Below are positions 1 through 7,220 of a stretch of DNA of 17,587 bases, piece by piece. The position numbers and the translations under genes were made by a program. Numbering within the stretch: position 1 is the first letter of the stretch; every line of letters starts with the position of its first letter. Location of the stretch: the NCBI GenBank assembly GCA_946575275.1, contig CAMNZV010000011.1, forward strand, positions 1 through 17,587. Direction: 5' to 3'. A model generated the notes under the pieces. That model saw only the letters and a program-made list of their open reading frames with translations. It had not been told where the DNA came from and did not search any database. This DNA comes from an uncultured Clostridium sp. (GTDB lineage Bacteria; Bacillota; Clostridia; Clostridiales; Clostridiaceae).

Positions 1-85
1 TATTATAACCTACTAACAGAAGTATTATACTTAAAATGGATGTTATTATTCCAATAATATTGCGTAATTTTTTATCTCTTTTCAT
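1..85 (-). CDS. N-terminal fragment of a small membrane-anchored protein (partial)
   Basis: An ATG at 85 opens a frame that stays open to the window edge, giving 28 residues. It begins with a basic stretch (MKRDKKLRN) followed by a hydrophobic run rich in Ile and Leu (roughly residues 10-27), typical of an N-terminal membrane anchor or uncleaved signal. An AAAGGA ribosome binding site sits 6 bases upstream of the ATG. The start lies 17 bases after the stop of the WYL regulator, so it is very probably the next gene of the same operon. Nothing can be said about function, because the body of the protein lies outside the window. It could be a substrate-related membrane protein or an accessory factor of the exporter. 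Confidence 0.55.
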   Translation of the reverse strand, partial: MKRDKKLRNIIGIITSILSIILLLVGYN

Positions 86-102
86 AAATATTCCTTTATT
101 TT

Positions 103-1050
103 TTATTCTAGATTTTTCATTATGTTTAAAATAGTGTCTCTGTACTTTTCTTTTAATTCTATAGGCTCTAATATATTAACTGTATCTCCCATACTAAGTA
201 GCCAAGATATAAGCTCTGGACCACCCTTCATTTTCGCCTTAAATAATATACCATCTGAATATTTATCTTCATCTATAACCTGGTTATCTACCCAGATTCT
301 TTCCTTTATTGTGTTTGCCATAGGATTTTTTATGTAAAGTTTTATTTTAAATTCCTTTCCTCCAAAAATCCCCAAGTTATTTTCTCTTTCTTCTTCTATA
401 TGCTTGTTCATGTCTATGGTTTTTTTAAAGGTATCTTCAGTCTTTGTACAACTAATTATTCTTCTAATTTTGAAATTTCTTATTTCTCCCTTTAATAAAC
501 AATAGCAATATAAATATTTTTCACCCTTATATGATGCTATTTTATAAGGCTGCACCCTTCTATTTGATACCTCACCATTATTCCCCTTATATTCTATAAT
601 AATTGCCTTAGAATCTATAATACTATAATTAATTACTTTGATAAATTCTTCTGTTTTTTTATCTAAGGGTTTTACTCGTGAATATGGAATAATTACACTT
701 TCCTGTTTTTCATTGTTTTCAATTGAATAATTAATTTTTTCAATTGCATTAATAATTTCTTGGTTATTATTTATATCTGACTTATCAATATTATTAACAA
801 AATCACTTAATATTACTATATCCTTATTTGATAATAAGCTTTTAGGTTTAATTAATGATTCTTCCTTTAACCTATAGCCACCATCTTTTCCTGGCAAGGA
901 CTCAATTTCTATGAAATTAGATAGTATATCCTTATACCTTCTTACCTGTCTTTCATTTACCTCTAATTTTGTTGCTATATCCTTGCATTTAATTAAAGTA
1001 TCTGGACTTAACATAAAATACATTTTCAAAGAGTTTTCTAAATTTCCCAT
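103..1050 (-). CDS. HTH/WYL-domain transcriptional regulator (YafY-like)
   Basis: This is a predicted DNA-binding regulator of 315 residues. An N-terminal winged-helix domain (about residues 6-60, with a recognition-helix-like segment around ERQVRRYK) is followed by a WYL domain (about 130-215) and a C-terminal WCX-like region ending near RDTILNIMKNLE. Family members sense a ligand, in some cases nucleic acid, through the WYL domain. Here the signature tripeptide reads YLY (about residues 179-181), while the downstream Arg/Lys-rich strand (RNFKIRRI) is kept. I chose the ATG at 1050 over the in-frame ATG at 1080. The former has AGGAG 8 bases upstream (1059-1063), the latter has no ribosome binding site and would overlap the kinase gene. 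The gene follows the kinase by 16 bases and is probably cotranscribed. Its target is not evident; autoregulation of the operon is a guess. Confidence 0.85.
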   Translation of the reverse strand: MGNLENSLKMYFMLSPDTLIKCKDIATKLEVNERQVRRYKDILSNFIEIESLPGKDGGYRLKEESLIKPKSLLSNKDIVILSDFVNNIDKSDINNNQEIINAIEKINYSIENNEKQESVIIPYSRVKPLDKKTEEFIKVINYSIIDSKAIIIEYKGNNGEVSNRRVQPYKIASYKGEKYLYCYCLLKGEIRNFKIRRIISCTKTEDTFKKTIDMNKHIEEERENNLGIFGGKEFKIKLYIKNPMANTIKERIWVDNQVIDEDKYSDGILFKAKMKGGPELISWLLSMGDTVNILEPIELKEKYRDTILNIMKNLE

Positions 1051-1058
1051 AAATATTT

Positions 1059-1063
1059 CTCCT
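1059..1063 (-). promoter_or_regulatory. Ribosome binding site fixing the start of the WYL regulator
   Basis: AGGAG lies 8 bases before the ATG at 1050. The alternative ATG at 1080 is preceded only by an A/T-rich stretch without any purine box. This supports a 315-residue rather than a 325-residue product and removes the apparent overlap with the kinase gene. Confidence 0.7.
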
Positions 1064-1066
1064 AAT

Positions 1067-2332
1067 TTATATTTCTTCATAAAAAGTTATAATAAATTTA
1101 CTTCCCTTATCTTTCTCACTAAATAATCTTATTTCTCCATTTTGCTCTTCAATTATACTTTTTGCCAAGGATAAACCAATTCCTATGCTTTCAGGATTTG
1201 TATTATTATTTCCCTTGTAAAATCTTTTAAATATTTTTTCTTGCATTTCCTTTGGTATTCCACATCCGTTATCTCTAATTATTATTTTTGTACTAAGAGT
1301 ACCTTTAATTATATCTATTTTTATTATTCCACCATAAGGAGTATTTTCAATGGAATTTTTTATTATATTTGATATAGCCTCTGAAAGCCACCGTCTATCG
1401 TGCCTAAAGCTTGCTTTTTTTTCATCTCTAGTAATTATTATTTGATTTTTAAAATCTGCTTTATTTCTAAGAGAATCTAATGCCATATTAATTGTTCCTA
1501 TTGCACTTTTATCTTCCATCTTAAATGTTATTGCACCTGCTTGAAGCCTACCAACCTTTAATAAATTCATTATTAGCCATTCCATTCTTCTTAGTTGATT
1601 GTCAGACTTTTCAATGAACTTTATTCTATCTTCTTTTGAAACTTTTTCTTCTTCCTTTAATAAATCATTAAACATAACCAAAGATGCTAATGGTGTTTTT
1701 AGCTGATGTGATATATCTGCCAAAAAATCTTTCATATTTGTTTTTTCTTCTTGTAACAAATTTATGGAATTATTAACCCTATCCCAAATATAATTTAATG
1801 AGGTTGCTAAAATAGCAAATTCTCCCTCTGTATAATCAAACTCTATTTCCTTATAATTACCACTAGATATATCTGAAATATTCTTTGTGATTTTATTTAG
1901 TTTAGAATATATCTTTTTCATATTTAAATAATAGATTACATAAACAAGACCCACAACTACTGTAAATATAGTTAATATTGTATATAATAATTTTTTATAA
2001 AAGCCAAAAACTATTTCATTGTTTTCTATCATTAAGCCTTCATTATATCCATAAGAATTTAATTCTTCCCTTGCATTAGCTAAATCTTCCTCACTTTGTT
2101 TCTCATAAAAACCTTTAATAATAGTTCCAAAGCTTTTATTATTTATAATACTACTTGCAATTACAGAATTTTGTTCAAATAAAATTCTGCTTAAGTCTTT
2201 AACTAATAGTTTACATGATATTGTTATTGATATCCATCCAACAATTAAAATTATTATAAATTTAATTGTTGCAGCCTTTACATCCTTATTCCTAAATAAT
2301 TTGAAAGTGTTTAGTGGTTTTATCCTATCCAT
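1067..2332 (-). CDS. Sensor histidine kinase of the ABC exporter operon
   Basis: This is a membrane histidine kinase of 421 residues. A first membrane helix (about 21-41) and a second (about 115-135) enclose an extracellular sensor loop of about 70 residues. A HAMP-like linker (about 136-195) follows. The dimerisation domain carries DISHQLKTP, with phospho-acceptor His209. The ATPase domain shows the N box (SNIIKNSIENT, about 321-331), G1 box DNGCGIP (354-360), F box (EKIFKRFYKG) and G2 box GIGLSLA (384-390). All catalytic motifs look intact. The sizeable outer loop separates it from the BceS type of intramembrane-sensing kinase, which has almost none, so it may detect a ligand directly. Its start overlaps the response regulator gene by 13 bases, indicating translational coupling. 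AGGA 5 bases upstream is its ribosome binding site. It presumably phosphorylates that regulator; the signal is unknown. Confidence 0.93.
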   Translation of the reverse strand: MDRIKPLNTFKLFRNKDVKAATIKFIIILIVGWISITISCKLLVKDLSRILFEQNSVIASSIINNKSFGTIIKGFYEKQSEEDLANAREELNSYGYNEGLMIENNEIVFGFYKKLLYTILTIFTVVVGLVYVIYYLNMKKIYSKLNKITKNISDISSGNYKEIEFDYTEGEFAILATSLNYIWDRVNNSINLLQEEKTNMKDFLADISHQLKTPLASLVMFNDLLKEEEKVSKEDRIKFIEKSDNQLRRMEWLIMNLLKVGRLQAGAITFKMEDKSAIGTINMALDSLRNKADFKNQIIITRDEKKASFRHDRRWLSEAISNIIKNSIENTPYGGIIKIDIIKGTLSTKIIIRDNGCGIPKEMQEKIFKRFYKGNNNTNPESIGIGLSLAKSIIEEQNGEIRLFSEKDKGSKFIITFYEEI

Positions 2333-2997
2333 TTATATCCTATACCTCTTATGGTTTCAATGTATTTATTATTTTTGTCTCCAATTTTTTCACGAAGTCT
2401 ATTAATATACACTGTCAATGTTTTTTCTTCAATAAAATCTCCCTCAATATCCCATATCTTTTCAAGTAATTGTTTTCTAGTTAGTACATTTTTTTTATTG
2501 TTAACTAAAAGCATTAATAATTTATATTCAACAGCTGTTAATTGAATCTTTTCCTTATCTTTATAAACCTCATACCTCATTGGATATATTGATATTTCAT
2601 TAAATTGGAGCTTATCAATATCCTTTTTATCCTTATCTATTTGCCTACGTCTTGATACTGCATTGATTCTTGCAATAAGTTCCCTTACTCTAATTGGTTT
2701 TGTTAAATAATCATCTGCACCCATATCAAGACCTAAGACAATATTAACTTCTTCATCTAATGCTGTTAAGAATATTATTGGTAAGTCTTTTGTTAGCCTT
2801 ATTTCTCTGCAAAAATCATATCCATTACCATCTGGAAGAGTAACATCAAGTAATATTAATTGTATTTGTTCCTTCTTTATTAAGATATATGCTTCCTTTA
2901 AACATATAGCCTTAATAACATTAAACCCTTCATTCTTTAAGGAATATTCAATACCTAAAGCTAAGGTTTCATCATCTTCTACAAGTAAAATATTCAT
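2320..2997 (-). CDS. OmpR/PhoB-family response regulator
   Basis: This is a response regulator of 225 residues. The receiver domain (1 to about 118) has the acidic pocket EDD (residues 7-9), phospho-acceptor Asp51 (LLLDVTLPDG), Thr78 and Lys100 (YLTKP). The C-terminal winged helix (about 125-225) ends in the typical RGIGYKW hairpin. It is expected to bind DNA when phosphorylated by the kinase encoded immediately downstream, and to control the exporter operon in which it sits. An ATG at 3009 would add four residues, but AAGGGG then abuts the start codon with no spacing. The ATG at 2997 begins with the usual MNILLVEDDE, though its spacing to the same box, about 12 bases, is long. The start is therefore uncertain by four codons. 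It follows the permease gene by 27 bases. Confidence 0.92.
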   Translation of the reverse strand: MNILLVEDDETLALGIEYSLKNEGFNVIKAICLKEAYILIKKEQIQLILLDVTLPDGNGYDFCREIRLTKDLPIIFLTALDEEVNIVLGLDMGADDYLTKPIRVRELIARINAVSRRRQIDKDKKDIDKLQFNEISIYPMRYEVYKDKEKIQLTAVEYKLLMLLVNNKKNVLTRKQLLEKIWDIEGDFIEEKTLTVYINRLREKIGDKNNKYIETIRGIGYKWIG

Positions 2998-3024
2998 GCT
3001 GTAACTCATCCCCTTATCTAATAA

Positions 3025-5460
3025 TTACTCTTCATCTGTTATGCCTTCAACAATTGTTATTTTATTTAATCTTCTTAGTGGTATTATGGTTGAAATAAAT
3101 GTTATTAACACTGCAACTATTATAGATATTGTAAATGCAATATATCCAAAATGATATTCTATATCTGCAATTCCTCCACTTATTGAAATTAATAGTTTTA
3201 ATAATAACATTGATGCTATACCTCCAATTATAGCAGATATTATACCATATAAGGTACCTTCTAAAATTATACTTTTAAAAAGCTGTTTGTTGGTCATTCC
3301 TATAGCTTTTAATGTTGAAAACTCTTTCTTTCTAATAAGTAAATTTGTTGATATAGTATTAAATATATTTATTATTGATATTAATGATATTACTATAATA
3401 AATGAATATACAAAAAACTCTATCTGCTTAAACAGTATTTCTATTTCCTTCTTTTGACCTTCATAGTCCTGGAAAACATATCTATTATCCTTAGAAAAAT
3501 ATTTTGCTGCCTCTAATCTATCTTCATCATTATTAAAATCAAATCCTATCAAATTGTATTTAGCTTCATCACCAAATACCTTTTTATATCCTTCATTTGA
3601 AAAATATATCATTGGTTCAAAACTTTCATAATTATAAATAGGATCCTTATAAATAATATCCTTAATTGTTACCTCCACAAAATCCTTATTTTCAATTGCC
3701 TTGGAATAATCTATATCTTCACTTATTAATGGAATTTTAATTTTATCTGAAACTTTATAATTAGTTTTCCTTAAAATTTCATAATCTCCATTTTCCTTTC
3801 TAATTCTTGTACCATCTACTAAAATAACGCCTCCCTCCTTCAAGTCATCACTTCCTATATTCTCCAACTTAATGCCTTCTCCACTTTGAATTCCAAATCC
3901 CATATAATCATCACTTGAAGGCTTAACAATACCTAACTTTTCATAATAACTATCATTTAACTTATCTACCTCCATAGCAGAGTTAAAACCACCTTCGTAA
4001 CAAAGACTTATGTTATTTGCAAAACCTAATCCCTTAATTTCTTCAATTTCTTCTTTATCTACAGTATTTCCATTTCTATAATATAACATAGCTTGGAATT
4101 CACTAGTTGATAACTGTTGATTTATAATTTGTTTTCCAAAATCCATAAATCCATAAAAAACATTAAACATTACTATTGAGATTGTAAGTGCCATAGTTGT
4201 CAAGATAAATCTAATTGGTGTTCTTTTAAGATTTTTATATGCTAAATTTCCTTCTATACCAAATATTTTTCCAATTATTTTACCATTTCTTTTTCTTATT
4301 TTTCCTTTTCTAATTTCATTTTTATTTCTCATTGCATCTACAGCTGAAATTTTCCTTGCCTTTCTTGCTGGTACTATAAGTGATATTATAATTGTTAATG
4401 CTACAACTATTCCTGTATATAAAAGTACTTCTTTGTAAAAGTGTACATTGAAATCTATCATCATTAAGGTGTCTCCCAAAATGAATTTTACCCCATATTT
4501 TAGAATAAAGTATCCTAATACACATCCTATAGGGTAGGCAATTATTCCCATCAATATACCTTCTTTAAATATAATCCTTTTTATTTGTTTGTGAGTTGCA
4601 CCAATTGCCTTCAAAATACCATAATACTTAATTCTCTCTAAAACAGAAATATTAAATGAATTATATATAACAGTTACCGTACAAATTACTATTATAATTA
4701 TAAAGAATACTACAATATTAACTAATGCATTTGTTATATATTCATTTCCTCCATTTCCAAGCAAATATAACAAACTACTATTATCCTCAATTGTTGAATT
4801 GTCTAATGAAATATTTGCCTCTTCAATAATTTTATCTATTACAGCATGTTTATCTTTTTCTGCTTTAAGATTTACATATACACTATAGCCCTTAGTGTTA
4901 TTTGTATCCCCATCATCTAGCAGTCCAACTATAGAAATAGGTATTTCTCCATTATAATTTAAGCTTTGCATTATACCTTTTATTATATATTCCTTGTTGT
5001 TGCTTAATGTAATTTTGTCGCCAATATTTAAATTGTAATTACTACTAGAAAATTTATCTATAATAATTTCATTGCTTGCACTTGGAAATTCACCATCTGT
5101 AAGTTTGCTTTTTAATATTTTATTAAAATAATCCAAGTTCCCATAAATTTCATTTACCTTATCATCTGTTTTACCAAATGTATTAACTTCATTTACATTT
5201 GAATACATTACTGCCGAACTCTTTACATTTGCATTTTCTTTAACCTTAATTGCCTCTTCTTTTGATATCTCTTCTATTGAATATTCATAATCTGCATTAT
5301 TTCTTGCATCATCAATCATTGAATCTCTAAAACTTAATAAAAAAGTTCCAATTGCAAATATAAGAATTGTAGCTAATACTATTCCTGTTGTTGTTAGTAT
5401 GCTACGCTTTAAGTTTTCTTTCATATACTTATTAGCTATCTTGCTATAATTATTCATCAT
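3025..5460 (-). CDS. ABC transporter permease, FtsX/MacB type with two four-helix halves
   Basis: This 811-residue integral membrane protein is built as two similar halves. TM1 (about 20-43), an extracellular domain (about 45-240) and TM2-4 (about 244-267, 301-322, 345-364) form the first. TM5 (about 416-437), a second extracellular domain (about 440-680) and TM6-8 (about 681-701, 733-757, 772-794) form the second. Each half carries the FtsX signature just after the first helix of its three-helix bundle: ERIKYYGILKAIGAT (274-288) and RKKEFSTLKAIGMT (710-723). These are coupling segments that contact the ATPase. Such 4+4 permeases act as exporters or mechanotransmitters for peptides, lipoproteins or antibiotics in Gram-positive bacteria. 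The substrate cannot be told from sequence. The start is ATG 5460 or the adjacent ATG 5457. The latter has better spacing (5 bases) from AGGTG, which overlaps the TAG stop of the ATPase gene, implying coupled translation. Confidence 0.92.
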   Translation of the reverse strand: MMNNYSKIANKYMKENLKRSILTTTGIVLATILIFAIGTFLLSFRDSMIDDARNNADYEYSIEEISKEEAIKVKENANVKSSAVMYSNVNEVNTFGKTDDKVNEIYGNLDYFNKILKSKLTDGEFPSASNEIIIDKFSSSNYNLNIGDKITLSNNKEYIIKGIMQSLNYNGEIPISIVGLLDDGDTNNTKGYSVYVNLKAEKDKHAVIDKIIEEANISLDNSTIEDNSSLLYLLGNGGNEYITNALVNIVVFFIIIIVICTVTVIYNSFNISVLERIKYYGILKAIGATHKQIKRIIFKEGILMGIIAYPIGCVLGYFILKYGVKFILGDTLMMIDFNVHFYKEVLLYTGIVVALTIIISLIVPARKARKISAVDAMRNKNEIRKGKIRKRNGKIIGKIFGIEGNLAYKNLKRTPIRFILTTMALTISIVMFNVFYGFMDFGKQIINQQLSTSEFQAMLYYRNGNTVDKEEIEEIKGLGFANNISLCYEGGFNSAMEVDKLNDSYYEKLGIVKPSSDDYMGFGIQSGEGIKLENIGSDDLKEGGVILVDGTRIRKENGDYEILRKTNYKVSDKIKIPLISEDIDYSKAIENKDFVEVTIKDIIYKDPIYNYESFEPMIYFSNEGYKKVFGDEAKYNLIGFDFNNDEDRLEAAKYFSKDNRYVFQDYEGQKKEIEILFKQIEFFVYSFIIVISLISIINIFNTISTNLLIRKKEFSTLKAIGMTNKQLFKSIILEGTLYGIISAIIGGIASMLLLKLLISISGGIADIEYHFGYIAFTISIIVAVLITFISTIIPLRRLNKITIVEGITDEE

Positions 5461-5465
5461 TTCAC

Positions 5466-6125
5466 CTAATTAATCTTTCCATCTTTTATTTTGATAATTC
5501 TATCTGCACTTTCTGCTATTTTTAAATCATGTGTAATTATAATAGCAGTTTGATTGTATTTTCTTACAGATAGCCTTAGCATTTCTATTATTTCTTTTGA
5601 TGTTTCACTATCTAGGTTTCCTGTTGGCTCATCTGCCAAAATAATTGATGGTTTATTAATTAAAGCTCTTGCAATTGCAACTCTTTGTTGTTGCCCCCCT
5701 GAAAGTTCACTTGGCATATGATTAAGCCTGTTTTCTATTCCAATTGTTTTTACCAAATCCATAAAAAATTCATTATCAACCTTTTGGTAATCTAATAATG
5801 ATGGCATAATTATATTTTCTTCTACTGTTAGTACAGGTATTAAATTAAAGGATTGAAATACAAACCCAATATTTCTTCTTCTAAACACAGCTAGTTTTTC
5901 TTCATTTAGCTTGTATATATCCTTCCCATTTATAATTACCTTACCATCACTTGGTCTATCTACTCCTCCTAATTGATGTAACAATGTACTTTTACCAGAA
6001 CCACTTGCCCCAATTATTGCTACAAATTCTCCTTTTTTTATTTCAATATTAATATTATCTAATGCTATAACCTTTGCATCTTTTTTCCCATAAACCTTAC
6101 TTAAATTTTCTGTTTTAATTATCAT
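5466..6125 (-). CDS. ABC transporter ATP-binding protein, MacB/LolD/BceA type
   Basis: This is a cytoplasmic ATPase of 219 residues, the usual length for the family. Visible motifs are Walker [10 protein letters not shown] (39-47), Q-loop Gln91 (FQSFNL), signature LSGGQQQ (141-147), Walker B ILADEPT with Glu166, D-loop (GNLDSET) and H-loop His199 (ITHD). The [16 protein letters not shown] stretch is typical of the group that pairs with FtsX-like permeases. It should dimerise and power the permease encoded 5 bases downstream. It is the first gene of the operon, with a strong GAGGAGG ribosome binding site 7 bases before the ATG and a good promoter about 70 bases upstream. Confidence 0.95.
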   Translation of the reverse strand: MIIKTENLSKVYGKKDAKVIALDNINIEIKKGEFVAIIGASGSGKSTLLHQLGGVDRPSDGKVIINGKDIYKLNEEKLAVFRRRNIGFVFQSFNLIPVLTVEENIIMPSLLDYQKVDNEFFMDLVKTIGIENRLNHMPSELSGGQQQRVAIARALINKPSIILADEPTGNLDSETSKEIIEMLRLSVRKYNQTAIIITHDLKIAESADRIIKIKDGKIN

Positions 6126-6191
6126 AATAAAACCTCCTCAAATTATCTTATACCTTATTATAAATTCTCTTTATTACTTATTAGCATATAA

Positions 6192-6221
6192 ATTATAACA
6201 ATTTAGTTATAATAGTTTCAT
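6192..6221 (-). promoter_or_regulatory. Promoter of the ABC exporter / two-component operon
   Basis: The -10 box TATAAT (6192-6197) is preceded by TG one base upstream, giving a perfect extended -10 element. ATGAAA at 6216-6221 (4 of 6 matches to TTGACA) lies 18 bases upstream as a weak -35. Transcription would begin near 6185, about 60 bases before the ATPase start. The extended -10 partly makes up for the poor -35. This is pattern reading only. Confidence 0.55.
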
Positions 6222-6225
6222 TAAA

Positions 6226-6264
6226 CCTTACATACGGGTCTCATTAATACCAGGCCTGGCACAC
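6226..6264 (-). other. Candidate group IIC intron remnant (5' end plus possible domain V fragment)
   Basis: Read on the minus strand, this patch starts GTGTGCC, fitting the GUGYG 5' boundary of group II introns. It continues AGGCCTGGT, which can fold as UGCCA-GGCC-UGGUA. From memory this parallels the opening of the Oceanobacillus iheyensis group IIC intron (GUGUGCCCGGCAUGGGU), with compensating changes in the first stem. Further on, GAGACCCGTATG loosely resembles the 5' strand of domain V (GAGCCGUAUG). No reverse transcriptase, no intact domain V and no catalytic triad partner are present, so at most this is a heavily deleted relic. The patch is clearly richer in G+C than its surroundings and contains the perfect palindrome CCAGGCCTGG (6250-6259). 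It lies directly 3' of a terminator-like hairpin, where IIC introns usually insert. Confidence 0.35.
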
Positions 6265-6266
6265 AG

Positions 6267-6293
6267 AAAAAGTCATATATTTCTGTATGACCT
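6267..6293 (-). terminator. Terminator-like hairpin in the divergent intergenic region
   Basis: On the minus strand AGGTCATA (6286-6293) pairs with TATGACTT (6270-6277), with one G-U pair, around an 8-base loop. A run of five T (6271-6267) overlaps the end of the 3' arm. On the plus strand no T-run follows, so it would act only on minus-strand transcripts. No minus-strand gene is visible just upstream, so it is either a relic, an attenuator of a longer leader, or the insertion target of the adjacent intron-like remnant. Confidence 0.4.
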
Positions 6294-6370
6294 AATCCTC
6301 CATATTTATTTCCATTTTCAAATATTTTTCATACATTTCAAAATTTAAAATAAATTTAACCTATTAAAGG

Positions 6371-6399
6371 TTGTATCTTTTTAGTCCTTTATTTATAAT
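6371..6399 (+). promoter_or_regulatory. Promoter of the PHP-domain gene
   Basis: A perfect -10 box TATAAT (6394-6399) lies 17 bases downstream of TTGTAT (6371-6376), which matches the -35 consensus at the TTG positions. Transcription would start near 6406, leaving a leader of about 50 bases that contains the GGAGG ribosome binding site. Nothing else in the leader looks regulatory. Confidence 0.5.
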
Positions 6400-6445
6400 T
6401 TAGTTAAAACAAACCCTTGACTTTTGTTCTGGGATATACAGATTT

Positions 6446-6450
6446 GGAGG
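6446..6450 (+). promoter_or_regulatory. Ribosome binding site fixing the start of the PHP gene
   Basis: GGAGG lies 5 bases before the ATG at 6456. The frame is open upstream to a TTG at 6417, but that codon has no ribosome binding site. The resulting extra 13 residues would also precede the usual N-terminal metal-binding strand of the family. Confidence 0.75.
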
Positions 6451-6455
6451 CTAAC

Positions 6456-7220
6456 ATGAATATTGATATTATTGCTGATTACCATACACATACCAATATT
6501 GCAAAGGGGCATATTCCTCTATTTAATCTTATTTTCAAAGATCATGCAAAAGGAAGTATTAAGACTAATGTGGAATTTGCTATTAAGAATGGCTTAAAAG
6601 AAATTGCAATAACTGATCATGGTTATAGACACATTGCCTTTGGAATGAAACTGAATCAATATAAAGAAATTCGAAAAATAATAGATGATTATAACGAGAG
6701 CCCCTTTTTAAAGAATAATAATTTTAGAATACTTCTTGGTGTAGAATGTAACATTATAAATAAAAAAGGTGATATAGATATTACAGATGATATTATTGAA
6801 TACCTAGACTTAATTTGCGCGGGATATCATCCAGGTGTTATACAAAGTCCTTTTCTACACTTAAATTACACTGAAGCTGCAATTAATGCTATCTCTAAAC
6901 ATAAAATTGCTGTTATAAATCATCCTTTAGAAAATGTTAATGTTGATATTTATGAACTTGCTAAAGTTGCATCTCTTCAAAATACTGCTCTTGAAATTAA
7001 TCGTGCTCATAAAAATATGGATGTTAAAACAATAAAAGAATTGAAAAAGATAGGTGTTAAATTTTCATTAGGTAGTGATTCTCACAAATCAGAAACTGTT
7101 GGTGAATTTGGAATTGCATATAAACTTGCTATAGAGGCTGGTCTTTCAAATGATGATATAATTAATGCAAATGGAGATGCCCATACAACAATGAATTTAT
7201 TAAAAAGAAGGTTCAAATAA
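6456..7220 (+). CDS. PHP-domain metal-dependent hydrolase (YcdX / histidinol-phosphatase-like)
   Basis: This is a cytoplasmic protein of 254 residues spanning one PHP domain. The metal-binding positions of the family are all present: His10 and His12 (DYHTHT), Asp54-His55 (ITDHG), Glu97 (GVECN), His125 (AGYHPG), His146 (INHP), and Asp208 and His210 (GSDSH). PHP proteins bind two or three metal ions and usually hydrolyse phosphate esters. The nearest named groups are YcdX-like phosphatases and histidinol phosphatases. No histidine biosynthesis gene is nearby, so I do not assign HisK. The gene stands alone on the plus strand with its own promoter and terminator. Its last codons (KRRFK) lie in the 5' arm of the terminator, and the stop codon forms the loop. 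The substrate is unknown. Confidence 0.85.
   Translation: MNIDIIADYHTHTNIAKGHIPLFNLIFKDHAKGSIKTNVEFAIKNGLKEIAITDHGYRHIAFGMKLNQYKEIRKIIDDYNESPFLKNNNFRILLGVECNIINKKGDIDITDDIIEYLDLICAGYHPGVIQSPFLHLNYTEAAINAISKHKIAVINHPLENVNVDIYELAKVASLQNTALEINRAHKNMDVKTIKELKKIGVKFSLGSDSHKSETVGEFGIAYKLAIEAGLSNDDIINANGDAHTTMNLLKRRFK

Larger units (their letters stand above)
6126..6455. other. Divergent intergenic region, 330 bases, no protein gene
   Basis: The region separates the ABC ATPase gene from the PHP gene. It holds the minus-strand promoter (6192-6221), the GC-richer palindromic patch with a hairpin (6226-6293), an A/T-rich stretch without recognisable signals (about 6300-6370), and the plus-strand promoter (6371-6399). 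Two very short minus-strand frames inside the patch (about 10 and 7 codons) lack ribosome binding sites, and I do not call them genes. Confidence 0.6.

Noticed and set aside
4322..4525. Minus-strand frame of 67 codons inside the permease gene in another phase
   Set aside because: It is fully enclosed in a conserved membrane protein gene and has no initiation signal.
6250..6259. CCAGGCCTGG as a regulator operator
   Set aside because: It is a perfect palindrome but occurs once in the window, lies upstream of both predicted promoters' core elements, and is better explained as part of the hairpin in the intron-like patch.
6226..6279. Two tiny minus-strand frames (about 10 and 7 codons) that could be leader peptides
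   Set aside because: No ribosome binding site at a usable distance, and both lie above the most likely transcription start near 6185.
6226..6293. Known riboswitch or T-box leader
   Set aside because: I compared it by eye with the conserved cores of common classes (T-box, SAM, purine, TPP, FMN, glycine, c-di-GMP) and saw none of their signatures.
6358..6372. AACCT/AGGTT inverted repeat as a terminator
   Set aside because: A 5-base stem with a broken T-run is too weak, and it lies between divergent promoters where no transcript needs to end.
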